NCBI GenBank assembly: GCA_964344765.1
Contig: CAYFOM010000028.1
Location: 1 to 57,705, forward strand
Direction of reading: 5' to 3'
Source of the DNA: JACNIZ01 sp964344765
GTDB taxonomy: Bacteria > Planctomycetota > UBA1135
DNA length: 57,705 nucleotides
In this document: positions 25,338-34,313 of the stretch, in pieces
Layout: each line of letters begins with the position of its first letter
Numbering within the stretch: the stretch's first letter is position 1
Notes under the pieces: model-generated
Told to the model about the DNA's origin: nothing
The model's input: the letters and a program-made list of their open reading frames with translations, nothing else
Database searches by the model: none
Made by a program: the position numbers and the translations under genes

Positions 25338-27206
25338 ATGCATCCCCTAAATCGCTTTTTGGCTACCGTTGCCGCAGCAACGGCCTTTTGCTTACCTCAT
25401 TCCAAACCGATTACCGCCCAAGACGCGCTATCGGTCAGCGCGCGCGAATGGGAGCCGGTGCTTGAACTGCAACTGAAGTTCAACCTCATCGAAGGTCTGG
25501 AGGCGCGCAACAAGGCCGGCAGTTATGTGATGAAGGAAGGCAAGCTGGTCCCGGCTGGGGCCGACGCCGACTTGAAGGGCATCCGCCGCTTCGGCCGCAA
25601 ATGGACTCACGAGTATTTGCGTACTTTCGGCACTCAACGTGTTTCGCAGGAGATGTACGTTTGCGTTTTGAGTGGCCATCCCGACGGCTGGGGCAAGGAG
25701 AAGAGTGAGGGTGATGCCATGCGCGTGCAGAACTTATGCGCCGCGTTGCTCGAGCGCGATTCTTTTGGACTCTATTCGCCGCAGCCGGGCAAAAAATTTA
25801 AGTGGTCGAAAATCGCCGGTCAGCGCGCGGTGGAATTTAACTTTGAAGGTCCTTGGCTGCATTCCAAGGGATCCAATGACGAAGTCCAATTTTTCTCCCA
25901 CGGCTGGGCGCTGGACTTCCCCGGCGACGATTTGCTCGTGCTGTTCTACGGACCCGACTCCAAAGAAGTTCCTTATGAAAAGTCGCTCAAAGCCATTCGC
26001 AAAATGGTCGGCAAAATCAAGCCGATGTCCGAGCGCGACTTGGAAAAGCACATGGAAGCGCAGCTGGACATGGCGCGCGGCAAAATGAAAAAGCGCAAGT
26101 GGAGCACGCCGTTCCGCACCGTCGGCATGCACACTTGGAAAGCGACTGAGGATTACCCCAAAGACGTTGTCGAAGCCATGGATCAAGGTTTAGCGTGGCT
26201 GCTCAAAAATCAAGTCGATGGAATTTGGTCGCTGGGGAAAAGCATAGCCCCGCATGAGATCGGCGTGGCATCGCTGGCCGGTCGCGCGATGATGGGGGTG
26301 AACGCAATTTCGCCGAATCCGAACGTCGAGCCGGCGCTGCAAAAAACCGCTGAGTGGGTAATGAAGCAGCAGCAAAAGGACGGCATGTTCGGCCAGCCCA
26401 TAGGCAACTCGGCGGTTTATAACCACGCCATCGCCACCGCATTCCTGTTGGATTGGTACACCGCGCAAGGCATGCCCGAGGGCGAGCTGCGCGCCAACTT
26501 ACAGAAGGCGTTGGACTTCATCGAATCCACCCAAGACGACGGTGGCAGTTGGAATTACGACCTCAAGCAATCGGATAACCGCAAGGTGGATCCATCGACG
26601 ACTTACTGGAACATCCTCGCGTTGATCCGCGGCATGGAGTGCGGACTGAAAGTCAATGAAGACCTCATTGTCGAAGCGCGCGATGCGTTATTGAGTATGG
26701 CCGGCGCTAACGGAAAAGTCGGCTACTTCGAACCCGGCGGCGACGTCGCCCGGACGGCGTCGGCTGGTAAAAAGTTTCCGTGGCCCAAGTCGGAATCACT
26801 GACCGGCGTTGGCCTTTATTGCACTTTGTTGGTCGACACTTTGATGTTGACCGCAAGCGAACCCAGCGCCTTTCAATGGAATGCGACGCGTCGTTGTTTG
26901 GGCTCGCCGCCGGGCATGGATCCCGAGGCGCTGGATCTTTATTACTGGCAAGTCGCGTCGTGCGGCATGACTTTGATGGGCGGTGCTGAAGCCAGAGAAT
27001 GGCGCGAATCCTTAAACGACGCGTTGCTGGAATGGCGCATCGACGATCACAAGGATCCAAACTTTGGTGCATGGACCAAAGAAACCGCTTGGGGTGAAGA
27101 AGGCGGCTACGCTCTCACCACTTCGCTTGCAATCCTAAGCTTGCTGAATGCCAACGCATCCACCTCGGCGACCAGGTGGCCGGATGTAAACCAATCCGAT
27201 GAGTGA
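25338..27206 (+). CDS. secreted protein with terpene-cyclase/prenyltransferase-like alpha-alpha barrel
   Basis: 622 residues from ATG 25338, with signal peptide (LNRFLATVAAATAFCLPHS, cleavage near ITAQ). Residues about 35-270 are an unrecognised alpha/beta region. From about 280 the protein has squalene-oxidase/prenyltransferase-like repeats: GLAWLLKNQVDGIWSL, TAEWVMKQQQKDGMFGQ, ALDFIESTQDDGGSWNYDL and the C-terminal GGYALTTSLAILSLL. No DXDD or DCTAE catalytic motif is seen, so cyclase activity is unlikely. In Planctomycetota such proteins are exported and of unknown function. It lies 24 bp upstream of the flavin oxidoreductase gene in the same direction, and is divergent from the TetR operon. 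Confidence 0.8.
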   Translation: MHPLNRFLATVAAATAFCLPHSKPITAQDALSVSAREWEPVLELQLKFNLIEGLEARNKAGSYVMKEGKLVPAGADADLKGIRRFGRKWTHEYLRTFGTQRVSQEMYVCVLSGHPDGWGKEKSEGDAMRVQNLCAALLERDSFGLYSPQPGKKFKWSKIAGQRAVEFNFEGPWLHSKGSNDEVQFFSHGWALDFPGDDLLVLFYGPDSKEVPYEKSLKAIRKMVGKIKPMSERDLEKHMEAQLDMARGKMKKRKWSTPFRTVGMHTWKATEDYPKDVVEAMDQGLAWLLKNQVDGIWSLGKSIAPHEIGVASLAGRAMMGVNAISPNPNVEPALQKTAEWVMKQQQKDGMFGQPIGNSAVYNHAIATAFLLDWYTAQGMPEGELRANLQKALDFIESTQDDGGSWNYDLKQSDNRKVDPSTTYWNILALIRGMECGLKVNEDLIVEARDALLSMAGANGKVGYFEPGGDVARTASAGKKFPWPKSESLTGVGLYCTLLVDTLMLTASEPSAFQWNATRRCLGSPPGMDPEALDLYYWQVASCGMTLMGGAEAREWRESLNDALLEWRIDDHKDPNFGAWTKETAWGEEGGYALTTSLAILSLLNANASTSATRWPDVNQSDE

Positions 27207-27230
27207 TAAGTGTTCGAAGGTGGACTAGCA

Positions 27231-28454
27231 ATGAGCGACAAGATGAACCGACGAAATTTTTGTGGCTCGGCAATGGCAGCCGGTTTAGCCGCAGCATCCG
27301 CAGCGAAGGATGGAATGGCCGCTCAACCATTTGCAGGCGAGCGAGTCGACCGCGTGGAGAGTCCGAGCAAACTTTTCACTCCGTTAAAGCTACGCGGTGT
27401 CACCTTGCGCAACCGCATTGCGATGTCGCCTATGTGTCAGTACTCATGCGAAGACGGTTTCGCCACCGATTGGCATCTGGCTCATTACGGTGCGCGCGCG
27501 GTCGGCGGTGCCGGACTTCTGATCGCCGAAGCAACCGGGGTTGAAGCGCGCGGCCGAATCACTCCGAACTGCTTGGGCGTGTGGAAGGACGAGCACATTC
27601 CAGCGCTGCGGCGCATGACCGACTTCGTACGCGCGCATGGCGCCGAACCGGGGATTCAATTGGCGCATGCAGGCGTCAAAGCTTCGCGGTACCGTCCGTT
27701 TCATCGCACACCGAATGCTTTTGTACCGCTCGGCAAAGGCGGATGGCAACCCGTCGGCCCGACGGCGACCCGTTATGGTCGCGATGGACTGTCGCCAAAG
27801 AAATTGTCGGTAGCAGAAATCGCGACGATCACCGAGTCCTTCGCCGCAGCAGCAAAGCGTTCCATCGACGCAGGATTCAGCGTGATCGAATTGCATTTTG
27901 CTCACGGTTATTTGGGCCACAGTTTCTTGTCGCCGCTGATGAACGATCGCGATGATAAGTTTGGCGGAAGCTTCGAAAACCGTACTCGCTTCCTGTTGGA
28001 GACGGTGCGAGCCGTGCGCAAAGCAATGCCCGAAGATGCGCCGCTGCTTGTGCGCTTGTCATGCACCGATTGGGTCGACGGCGGCTGGTCCATCGATGAC
28101 TCGGTTCGCGTTTGCAAATCGCTCAAACAAGAAGGTGTCGATCTAATCGATTGCTCCACCGGCGGCGCCACTCGAAACGCACGCATCCCGGTCGGCCCTG
28201 GATACCAAGTTCATTTCGCCGAGCAAATTCGCCGCGAAGCCGACATCGCAACCGGCTGCGTAGGGCTCATCACCAAACCCGAGCAAGCCGAAACCATCCT
28301 CACCGAAGGCCGCGCCGACCTCATCCTGCTCGGCCGCCAACTGCTACGCGAACCACACTGGCCGCACCGTGCGTGGGTGGAACTAAACGCCGACACCGCG
28401 CCGCCGATCGCCCGCGAGTACGCTTGGGCTTTATCGGAAACGCGTCGTCGTTGA
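27231..28454 (+). CDS. Tat-type old yellow enzyme, NADH:flavin oxidoreductase (YqjM-like)
   Basis: 407 residues from ATG 27231. An N-terminal twin-arginine signal (KMNRRNFCGSAMAAGLAAAS) precedes an FMN TIM barrel of the YqjM class. Signatures: LFTPLKLRGVTLRNRIAMSPMC, with the cysteine of YqjM-type enzymes; WHLAHYGARAVGGAGLLIAEA; IQLAHAGVKA; HFAHGYLGHSFLSPL (substrate-binding His region); and the phosphate-binding LITKPEQAE/LILLGRQLLREP. These enzymes reduce activated C=C bonds. A Tat-exported member is unusual because the NAD(P)H supply is cytoplasmic; in this phylum Tat-like signals on such proteins may also be retained anchors. Converges with the FG-GAP gene 5 bp away. Confidence 0.9.
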   Translation: MSDKMNRRNFCGSAMAAGLAAASAAKDGMAAQPFAGERVDRVESPSKLFTPLKLRGVTLRNRIAMSPMCQYSCEDGFATDWHLAHYGARAVGGAGLLIAEATGVEARGRITPNCLGVWKDEHIPALRRMTDFVRAHGAEPGIQLAHAGVKASRYRPFHRTPNAFVPLGKGGWQPVGPTATRYGRDGLSPKKLSVAEIATITESFAAAAKRSIDAGFSVIELHFAHGYLGHSFLSPLMNDRDDKFGGSFENRTRFLLETVRAVRKAMPEDAPLLVRLSCTDWVDGGWSIDDSVRVCKSLKQEGVDLIDCSTGGATRNARIPVGPGYQVHFAEQIRREADIATGCVGLITKPEQAETILTEGRADLILLGRQLLREPHWPHRAWVELNADTAPPIAREYAWALSETRRR

Positions 28455-28459
28455 ACGGC

Positions 28460-30142
28460 TTAAGGCAGAATTTCGATCGGTGCTGAAACGGAAGCGTAAC
28501 GCCAAAGTTCAGCATTAGGTTTGCACGCCGCCGCCAAGTAGAAAGTTTGACCGATCAAACTGTTGGCGGCGTTGGCGGGAACGGAGAACACCACTGAAGC
28601 TTGACCGTTGACGTCGAGCGTTCCAATTGGCGTGCCAAAAACCGGCGGGTACATGCCCAGGTAGGTTTGCGCCAGCCATTGATCGAAGGAAAGCGGAACC
28701 CACAAGCCATTGGGGAAGCGCATCGGGCCGCGGCCGCTTGCAGACAACAATACGCTGTATTGATCACCGGCGGCATCATCGGGGAAGTCGAGGTGGTAGG
28801 TCGTGCTTGTGCCAGCGCCAGCAGAAAAACCAATGGAGTCATAGGTCAAGAAGGTTGAGAAATCCCAAAGTTGAATGCTGCCGACCACGGAGCCGGCATT
28901 TTCCATGCCGATTGCGCTAACCAAAATTTCCCTACGGCCGTCGCCGGTCAGGTCGCCGATCAGCGAAACCGAATGACCCATTTGATCCCAGTTATGACTG
29001 CCGGTAATTGTGTGTATTAATCCGCCGTCTGCACTGGAATAGATCTCAACTTCACCGTAATCCAAACTCGCTGAGGCGGCGAGTTTCCCGACCATGAAGT
29101 CATCGATTAAATCGCCGTCGTGATCGCCGGCATTGTCGACGTCGAAGCCGAGCTGTTCACCGGATCGAATTCCATCGATTTGCAAAATCACAGTGCCGTC
29201 GGCGCCGGAAACTAAATAAGCACTTCCGGCATAACTGACGCCACCAGGCGCTTGATAGGGAGCGCCGGCGATCACATCCGTCACGCCATCGCCGTTGACA
29301 TCGCCTAACCTGGCCAACGCCTTACCAACGCCACTCATCGGCTGGCTCCAAATCAACGCGCCATCCACGGCCGAATAGGCAGAGAGCACATTGATTCCTG
29401 CTGAAGCAATCAACACATCGTCTTTGCCGTCGCCATTCAAGTCGCCGGCGTTGCAAGCTCCAAGCCCGAATGCTTCGCCGTTGGTGGCGCCGGTTAGGGT
29501 TAAATAATTTGATCCACTGGCGCCGTCTTTTATGAACACCTGTCCAGTTGCCGGCGTCGTGCCGGGTTCCGAAATGATGAACTCGTCCACGCCATCGCCA
29601 TTCAAGTCATTAAGCGAATCCAGCGCAGAACCCAGAAACGCGCTCGCGGTCGTTCCAGGAAAATCAAAAAGCTCGCTGCCATCCGAGCCGCGAAAAACTT
29701 TTACCCTACCCGACCAATGGATGCCTCCTGTATTGGCAACTCGCGAGGCTACCGCCAACTCATGAAGACCATCGCCATCCAAGTCGCCCAAGCCTGAAAG
29801 CACGCCTCCGAATTGACCGCTGGCGATCGGCCCATCATGTCGGCGGATTTCCGTGTGGGTTGCCCCGGAGAACACAATGGCCGAACCTACCCAGGTATAA
29901 AGACCAGATGCACCTGCAACGTAGTCAGGAATTCCATCACCATTTACATCGCCGATTCCATCGGTGTCAAAACCGATAAAACTATTCGTAGCTTCGCCGA
30001 ATTGCTGATGAATTAAATCCCATTGACCGCCGGCCTGTTGAGGCGTAGCGGCACCGGCGGGGAGGGCGGCGACTAGAGAAAGTAGGAGGGTGGGGAGCGG
30101 GGCGCTTTGCACAGAGATCAATCTTACTCTTAATCCGTGCAC
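28460..30142 (-). CDS. secreted FG-GAP (integrin-alpha-like) seven-bladed propeller protein
   Basis: 560 residues from GTG 30142 with signal peptide (LPTLLLSLVAALPAGAA). Seven FG-GAP calcium loops are visible: DVNGDGIPD, DLDGDGLHE, DLNGDGVDE, DLNGDGKDD, DVNGDGVTD, DHDGDLIDD and DLTGDGRRE. This count fits one seven-bladed propeller. The last about 120 residues form a separate beta domain (GRGPMRFPNGLWVPL … GTLDVNGQASVVFSVPANAAN … FYLAAACKP) related in pattern to the tails of two other secreted proteins here. Probable role: calcium-dependent surface or matrix protein. It is the last gene after the membrane protein (8-bp gap). Confidence 0.9.
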   Translation of the reverse strand: MHGLRVRLISVQSAPLPTLLLSLVAALPAGAATPQQAGGQWDLIHQQFGEATNSFIGFDTDGIGDVNGDGIPDYVAGASGLYTWVGSAIVFSGATHTEIRRHDGPIASGQFGGVLSGLGDLDGDGLHELAVASRVANTGGIHWSGRVKVFRGSDGSELFDFPGTTASAFLGSALDSLNDLNGDGVDEFIISEPGTTPATGQVFIKDGASGSNYLTLTGATNGEAFGLGACNAGDLNGDGKDDVLIASAGINVLSAYSAVDGALIWSQPMSGVGKALARLGDVNGDGVTDVIAGAPYQAPGGVSYAGSAYLVSGADGTVILQIDGIRSGEQLGFDVDNAGDHDGDLIDDFMVGKLAASASLDYGEVEIYSSADGGLIHTITGSHNWDQMGHSVSLIGDLTGDGRREILVSAIGMENAGSVVGSIQLWDFSTFLTYDSIGFSAGAGTSTTYHLDFPDDAAGDQYSVLLSASGRGPMRFPNGLWVPLSFDQWLAQTYLGMYPPVFGTPIGTLDVNGQASVVFSVPANAANSLIGQTFYLAAACKPNAELWRYASVSAPIEILP

Positions 30143-30150
30143 CCCCCGTT

Positions 30151-32817
30151 TTAATGATCCGCGTGTCCTTCGCGTTCGGCGCGGCTTTCCAGTTTTAGGT
30201 TTTCTTCTCCGGTAATGTGGCGGAGTAACTGGCCGGCCAATTCGTGATTGGGGTCGATTTCCAAAGCTTCCATGACCAACTTTTCAGCACCTTCCGGATC
30301 CAACATTTCGGTCAATGCTGATGCATAAGCCCAGAGCAGCGAAGGAGTTCGCCAGCCTAAATCATCTACCAACTTCGGCGTGAACGCCATGTTCCATTCC
30401 ACCTCGCGATTTTCAACCAGTGCCCAAGCAAAGATCTCGCAAGTGCGTTGCAGTAGCAAAGATTCCGGATGCAGACGTGCAAGTTCAAGCAGTCCTTGGA
30501 AGGTGGCAAAATCGAAATCGACCTTCTTTTCGTCGTCGACTAATTGGTTGTCGGGCAGGTCGTAAATTTGCGCGTTGGCGTGTGTTGCCATTGCCCAAGC
30601 CAAGTCGCCTTCGCTGCCCAAGCCGCCGAGCACTCGACCGGCGCGTTGGAATGGAATCATTTCTTCTTTGCCAAAGAACGCGGTGCTTGCCAACGCCAAG
30701 TGAATGTTTGGCAGCGGACCGGCGAGCAGATTGCTGAAGTGTTCCGACTCATCGGCGCGCGGAGTGAATTCCAGCACACCTAAGTCCACGTTCGGCTGAA
30801 GCGGATAACCCAAATCATTCATCGCGGTGAGCACCGCTTCGATTCCATCCGGTGCAATCCAATTACTGTTCGCACCGCGGTCATCGCCTTTTTGCGCAGT
30901 CAAAATCAAACCCGGCGTTCGCAAACCGTGAGGCATGACCCAATAACGCGTTTCACTGCCGACCGCATCGGACATTGCGTCGCCGATAGCGGAAACCAAA
31001 CCCGGCATCGCCCGTGTGGGATCAATTGCCACCGCCAGCATGCCGCCGTCATTCAACTTACGCGCCGCATGACGAATTGCAGCCTTACGCATGCTGCGAA
31101 CACGACGCTGTTCCCACGTTGCGTTCTCGCGCAGGAAGACATAATCAAACTTGCCGTCGGCTTCGGCGGCGGTAGCGGTTACACCATTGATGTCCAGGTT
31201 GTACCAAGTGGGTTGGTAGCCCCAGGCAACGTCAAAAAGCTCAGGCGGGTCCACCGCCCAATGCACTGCGTCGGCACCGGTTTCTTTCAATGCCAACATG
31301 CTCGGTCCATGCGGCGTGCCGACCACCAACGCGCGATCGGCTTTGCCTTTGAGCACCAACGGCAACAAAATTTCGGCGGACCATAAACGATCGGTTTGCA
31401 ACGGCGGCGTCAACATGTTGCGACCGTCGGCCAAAAAGTATGCACCGAACTTCGACAACGCGCCGCCGCGGTCGAGCACGCGAGCGATCGATCCATGGCC
31501 AACGCGTTGACCGAGTTCATCGTTGTTGTTTTTGGCAATCTGATAAGTAAACCAATCGCGGAACGGGTTGCCGGTAACCGGATGGGTGGGCACGCCGCCT
31601 TGGGTGAATGGCAACACGATGGCCAGTGCCAATGCCGGAATGCCCAGCTTGATTGGACCCGACGCCGAGCAAGCAAGCGCAGTGACCAAGGCGAGGCCGA
31701 ATGCAGTCAGCAGTCCGCCTTCGCCGGCGAAGCGATGATCGATGCCACCGATGAGTAAATAGCCGATTCCGAAGCCAAGTAAAGCCAAGCCGGCGGCTAA
31801 CGACGTCGGCATTCCGGTTTTGCGTGGGCCAAACGAGGTGCGCAACGCGGCGGACCAAGCGATCATCGGCAGTGCGCAAATGACAACGGTGAACATCGGC
31901 ACCCAAACCCAATGCGCTTCGGTCAGCGGTTTGTTGAGCCCGACCAAGTTGACCAACGGTGCCCAACCGCGCAAGCCGTCGAAGATTTTCGATTCCGATA
32001 GGCGGCCGGCGGTTGTGGTGGCGGTGCCGAGGGCGACGGCAATGACACCGCTAAGGATGGTTGCGCCCGGCCAGCGCGCAGTTTTGTTTTCGCCGATGGA
32101 CGAGCCGAGCAGCCACCATCCAAGCACGAACAAAGCAAGCAACGCAACTGTGCGCCGCGTGTCTTGCAGCACCGAACCGTCGTCGAACAAAGTTAGGTAA
32201 GGGTGCAGCGCCAGCATCATTGCTGCACCAGTTAGCGCGATCATGACCACGGCGCTTTGCTGCAACGGCGAGGGGGATTCTTTGTGATCGCCGTCTTGAG
32301 CTATGCCTTCCTCGGCGGGCTTTTCGCTGGCGGATGCATCCGCTGGCACAGCGGCCTCCAACAAATTGACCGGCGGTGGCAGCAAAATGCCGACCAGCAT
32401 CAAGAAGAACAACCACGGGCCGGTGCCGAAATTGACCAGCATTAAGCCGAAACAGAAGCCAACCAACAATGCGCCCCGTCCGCCAGTGGAAGTTGGACTG
32501 AGGACTTGGCCGAAACGCCGGGCGACGATGGTCAGCGGCAAGGTCATACCGAGCAGCAGCGGGATGGCGACCATGCGCGGCATGGATGGCAGGATCCAAG
32601 CTGCAACGCCGACTGCCGAGGCCGACATCAGGTGCAAATGCCCGCACGGGCCTGGCCGCAGCAATCCGATGCCTAGCGCCAGAGTTACCAGCCCTCCGAC
32701 TTGTGCATAGTGCACGTCCGCGCCGCCTAAGGCCATTGCACCGCTATCAACCAGCGCCGCCAAAACCGTGGTCAGCGCAAAAACGTAGCCGGAAAATCGC
32801 AGGGAGCGGGTGATCAA
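30151..32817 (-). CDS. polytopic membrane protein fused to a spermidine-synthase-like SAM-fold domain
   Basis: 888 residues. The start chosen is TTG 32817, whose TTGA overlaps the TGA of the upstream methyltransferase; it begins ITRSLRFSGYVFALTT, directly entering TM1. About 13 membrane segments occupy residues 1-470, with a charged loop of about 45 residues after TM6. Residues about 490-640 look like a spermidine-synthase/Rossmann methyltransferase fold (ADRALVVGTPHGPSMLALKE, KFDYVFLRENATWEQRR, GMLAVAIDPTRAMP). The remainder is helical, TPR-like, ending GAEKLVMEALEIDPNHELA. Such membrane-SpeE fusions are known in bacteria but lack assigned reactions. The first glycine-rich SAM motif is weak (VVGTPHGPS), so catalysis is doubtful. 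Confidence 0.8.
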   Translation of the reverse strand: MITRSLRFSGYVFALTTVLAALVDSGAMALGGADVHYAQVGGLVTLALGIGLLRPGPCGHLHLMSASAVGVAAWILPSMPRMVAIPLLLGMTLPLTIVARRFGQVLSPTSTGGRGALLVGFCFGLMLVNFGTGPWLFFLMLVGILLPPPVNLLEAAVPADASASEKPAEEGIAQDGDHKESPSPLQQSAVVMIALTGAAMMLALHPYLTLFDDGSVLQDTRRTVALLALFVLGWWLLGSSIGENKTARWPGATILSGVIAVALGTATTTAGRLSESKIFDGLRGWAPLVNLVGLNKPLTEAHWVWVPMFTVVICALPMIAWSAALRTSFGPRKTGMPTSLAAGLALLGFGIGYLLIGGIDHRFAGEGGLLTAFGLALVTALACSASGPIKLGIPALALAIVLPFTQGGVPTHPVTGNPFRDWFTYQIAKNNNDELGQRVGHGSIARVLDRGGALSKFGAYFLADGRNMLTPPLQTDRLWSAEILLPLVLKGKADRALVVGTPHGPSMLALKETGADAVHWAVDPPELFDVAWGYQPTWYNLDINGVTATAAEADGKFDYVFLRENATWEQRRVRSMRKAAIRHAARKLNDGGMLAVAIDPTRAMPGLVSAIGDAMSDAVGSETRYWVMPHGLRTPGLILTAQKGDDRGANSNWIAPDGIEAVLTAMNDLGYPLQPNVDLGVLEFTPRADESEHFSNLLAGPLPNIHLALASTAFFGKEEMIPFQRAGRVLGGLGSEGDLAWAMATHANAQIYDLPDNQLVDDEKKVDFDFATFQGLLELARLHPESLLLQRTCEIFAWALVENREVEWNMAFTPKLVDDLGWRTPSLLWAYASALTEMLDPEGAEKLVMEALEIDPNHELAGQLLRHITGEENLKLESRAEREGHADH
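32330..32343. repeat. perfect palindrome GCGGATGCATCCGC in a protein linker
   Basis: Fourteen-base perfect palindrome made of two fused copies of GCATCCGC. It lies in the sequence for the charged Ala/Asp/Ser loop (VPADASASEKPAEE) of the membrane/SAM-fold protein. Same octamer as the clusters in addA and in the STT3-like gene. Confidence 0.55.
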
Positions 32818-33488
32818 CGGGATTGCAGGGTTAGGAGTACGTTCTCGGACAGAACCGGGAAGACGCGGCGGAGGGACAAAAGGTTCCACCCGGCGGCATC
32901 GGCTTCGGCGCGGATGGCGTCGGCAGGAATGAACTCGCGCACCACCCGAGCCGGCAGCCCAACGCGATGGCGCATGCGACGCAGGCGGTTTTTGTAGTCC
33001 CAACCAGGGTAGTACGCAATCACCGCGCCCGCCGCGATTTGGCGCAGACTCTTCAGCGCGGCGACGCGTTCGGTGGCGTCGAAATGTTGCATCAAGCGCA
33101 AGCTCAGCAGCACGGTGTCCGTCGGCAATTCCAGCGGCGATCGATGCAAGTCGCCCACCACCTCCATGCCGACGCCATGTTTGCTGCGCAGCACGCTCAA
33201 CATTTGACCGCTGAGATCCAAACTCACCACCTGACTGCCGGCGGTGCGCAAACGATCGGTGTAACGACCGGTTCCAGCCGGCACATCCACCACCCACGAC
33301 GGCATCCGACCACCGGCAGCGCGCGTCAGTTCTTGCTGCACCGCGCGCCAAATGCGCTGATTGTTCATGCGCCGGATCGGCCCGCGATAACGCCGGTCAT
33401 AACTGGTCGCGACTTCGGCAGCGTGATACTGCTCCGTCCAGTCGTCGGCCGGGCCCGGCGTGGTCCGGTCGGGGGGTGGGTTGGACAC
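32814..33488 (-). CDS. class I SAM-dependent methyltransferase
   Basis: 224 residues from GTG 33488. Motif I VVDVPAGTGRYTDRLRTAG (about 66-84), post-I VVSLDLSGQML, motif II-like DTVLLSLRLMQHF and the Methyltransf_11-type helical spacing are all visible. Substrate unknown. The stop codon overlaps the following TTG start (TTGA), so it is the first gene of a three-gene unit with the membrane/SAM-fold protein and the FG-GAP protein. A lipid or polyprenyl substrate would suit the membrane partner, but that is speculation. Confidence 0.85.
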   Translation of the reverse strand: MSNPPPDRTTPGPADDWTEQYHAAEVATSYDRRYRGPIRRMNNQRIWRAVQQELTRAAGGRMPSWVVDVPAGTGRYTDRLRTAGSQVVSLDLSGQMLSVLRSKHGVGMEVVGDLHRSPLELPTDTVLLSLRLMQHFDATERVAALKSLRQIAAGAVIAYYPGWDYKNRLRRMRHRVGLPARVVREFIPADAIRAEADAAGWNLLSLRRVFPVLSENVLLTLQSR

Positions 33489-33539
33489 CCGAATACGGTA
33501 CCGGCCGGGCTTCGGCCGGAGAAAGCAAACTGTTATGCG

Positions 33540-34313
33540 CTACGGCAAATCAAACCAAATCAGCTCGGCTCCGGACTCGCCGGCTTGCAGTTCGTGGGTT
33601 TGATTCTTCCAAATGCCGACGCCATCGCCGGCGCCGAGATCGACTTGATTTTCGGCATCGGGCGCAATTCCATTGGTGCCGCCAAGCGCTTGACCATCGA
33701 TGCTTACCGAACCTTTCACCACCTGTACCCAAGCCGCACGACCTTCTTCGATTGACAGCGGCGCACTTTGCCCAGGCTTCAGACGAACGGCGCGCATGAA
33801 GGCATGCTGATGAATGGTTAACGAACCCTCGCGCCCATCCGGCGAGGCAATCAACTGCCATTGCCCAGGGTTTGCCGCCACTTCAAACGATTTCTGTTCA
33901 TAGCCCGGTTGCAAACCATTGGTATGCGGCTGAATCCAAATCTGCAGCAAATGCAGCGGTTCCGTCGCCGAAGCATTGGCTTCGCTATGCACAATCAACG
34001 AACCTGCGCTCATGCGTTGCACCTCGCCGGCGCCGATGATCGAACGGTTCCCGGCGCTATCGGTATGTTCGATCGCGCCGGAAATCACGTACGTCAAAAT
34101 CTCCATGTTGCGGTGGGGGTGCTCGGGAAAACCGGTGCCCCCGGCAATCTCATCCTCATTGATCACCCGCAAGCTGCGAAAGCCCATGTGCTGCGGGTCG
34201 TAGTAGCCGCCGAAGCTGAAGCTGTGCCAAGTCTTCAACCAGCCGTGATCGAAGTAGCCGCGGTCGCTTGCTTTGCGCAGTTGCATGAAGTCCTGCGCAG
34301 CGGCCGGTTTCAC
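33540..34313 (-). CDS. pirin-family bicupin
   Basis: 257 residues from GTG 34313, which overlaps the nitroreductase stop (GTGA); ATG 34286 is a shorter alternative that starts with the usual MxLRKAS opening. Two cupin domains. The N-terminal metal site is intact: H65 and H67 (FPEHPHRNMEILTYV), H109 and E111 (SLIVHSEAN). This matches pirins with quercetin 2,3-dioxygenase-like activity, though many bacterial pirins are redox-sensing or of unknown role. Co-transcribed with the nitroreductase and divergent from a MarR regulator, a layout typical of electrophile or quinone stress genes. Confidence 0.9.
   Translation of the reverse strand: MKPAAAQDFMQLRKASDRGYFDHGWLKTWHSFSFGGYYDPQHMGFRSLRVINEDEIAGGTGFPEHPHRNMEILTYVISGAIEHTDSAGNRSIIGAGEVQRMSAGSLIVHSEANASATEPLHLLQIWIQPHTNGLQPGYEQKSFEVAANPGQWQLIASPDGREGSLTIHQHAFMRAVRLKPGQSAPLSIEEGRAAWVQVVKGSVSIDGQALGGTNGIAPDAENQVDLGAGDGVGIWKNQTHELQAGESGAELIWFDLP

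Noticed and set aside
32818..33351. N-terminal 178-codon extension of the membrane/SAM-fold protein
   Set aside because: It lies entirely over the methyltransferase gene in another frame and has no membrane or domain pattern; TTG 32817 overlapping the TGA is the sensible start.
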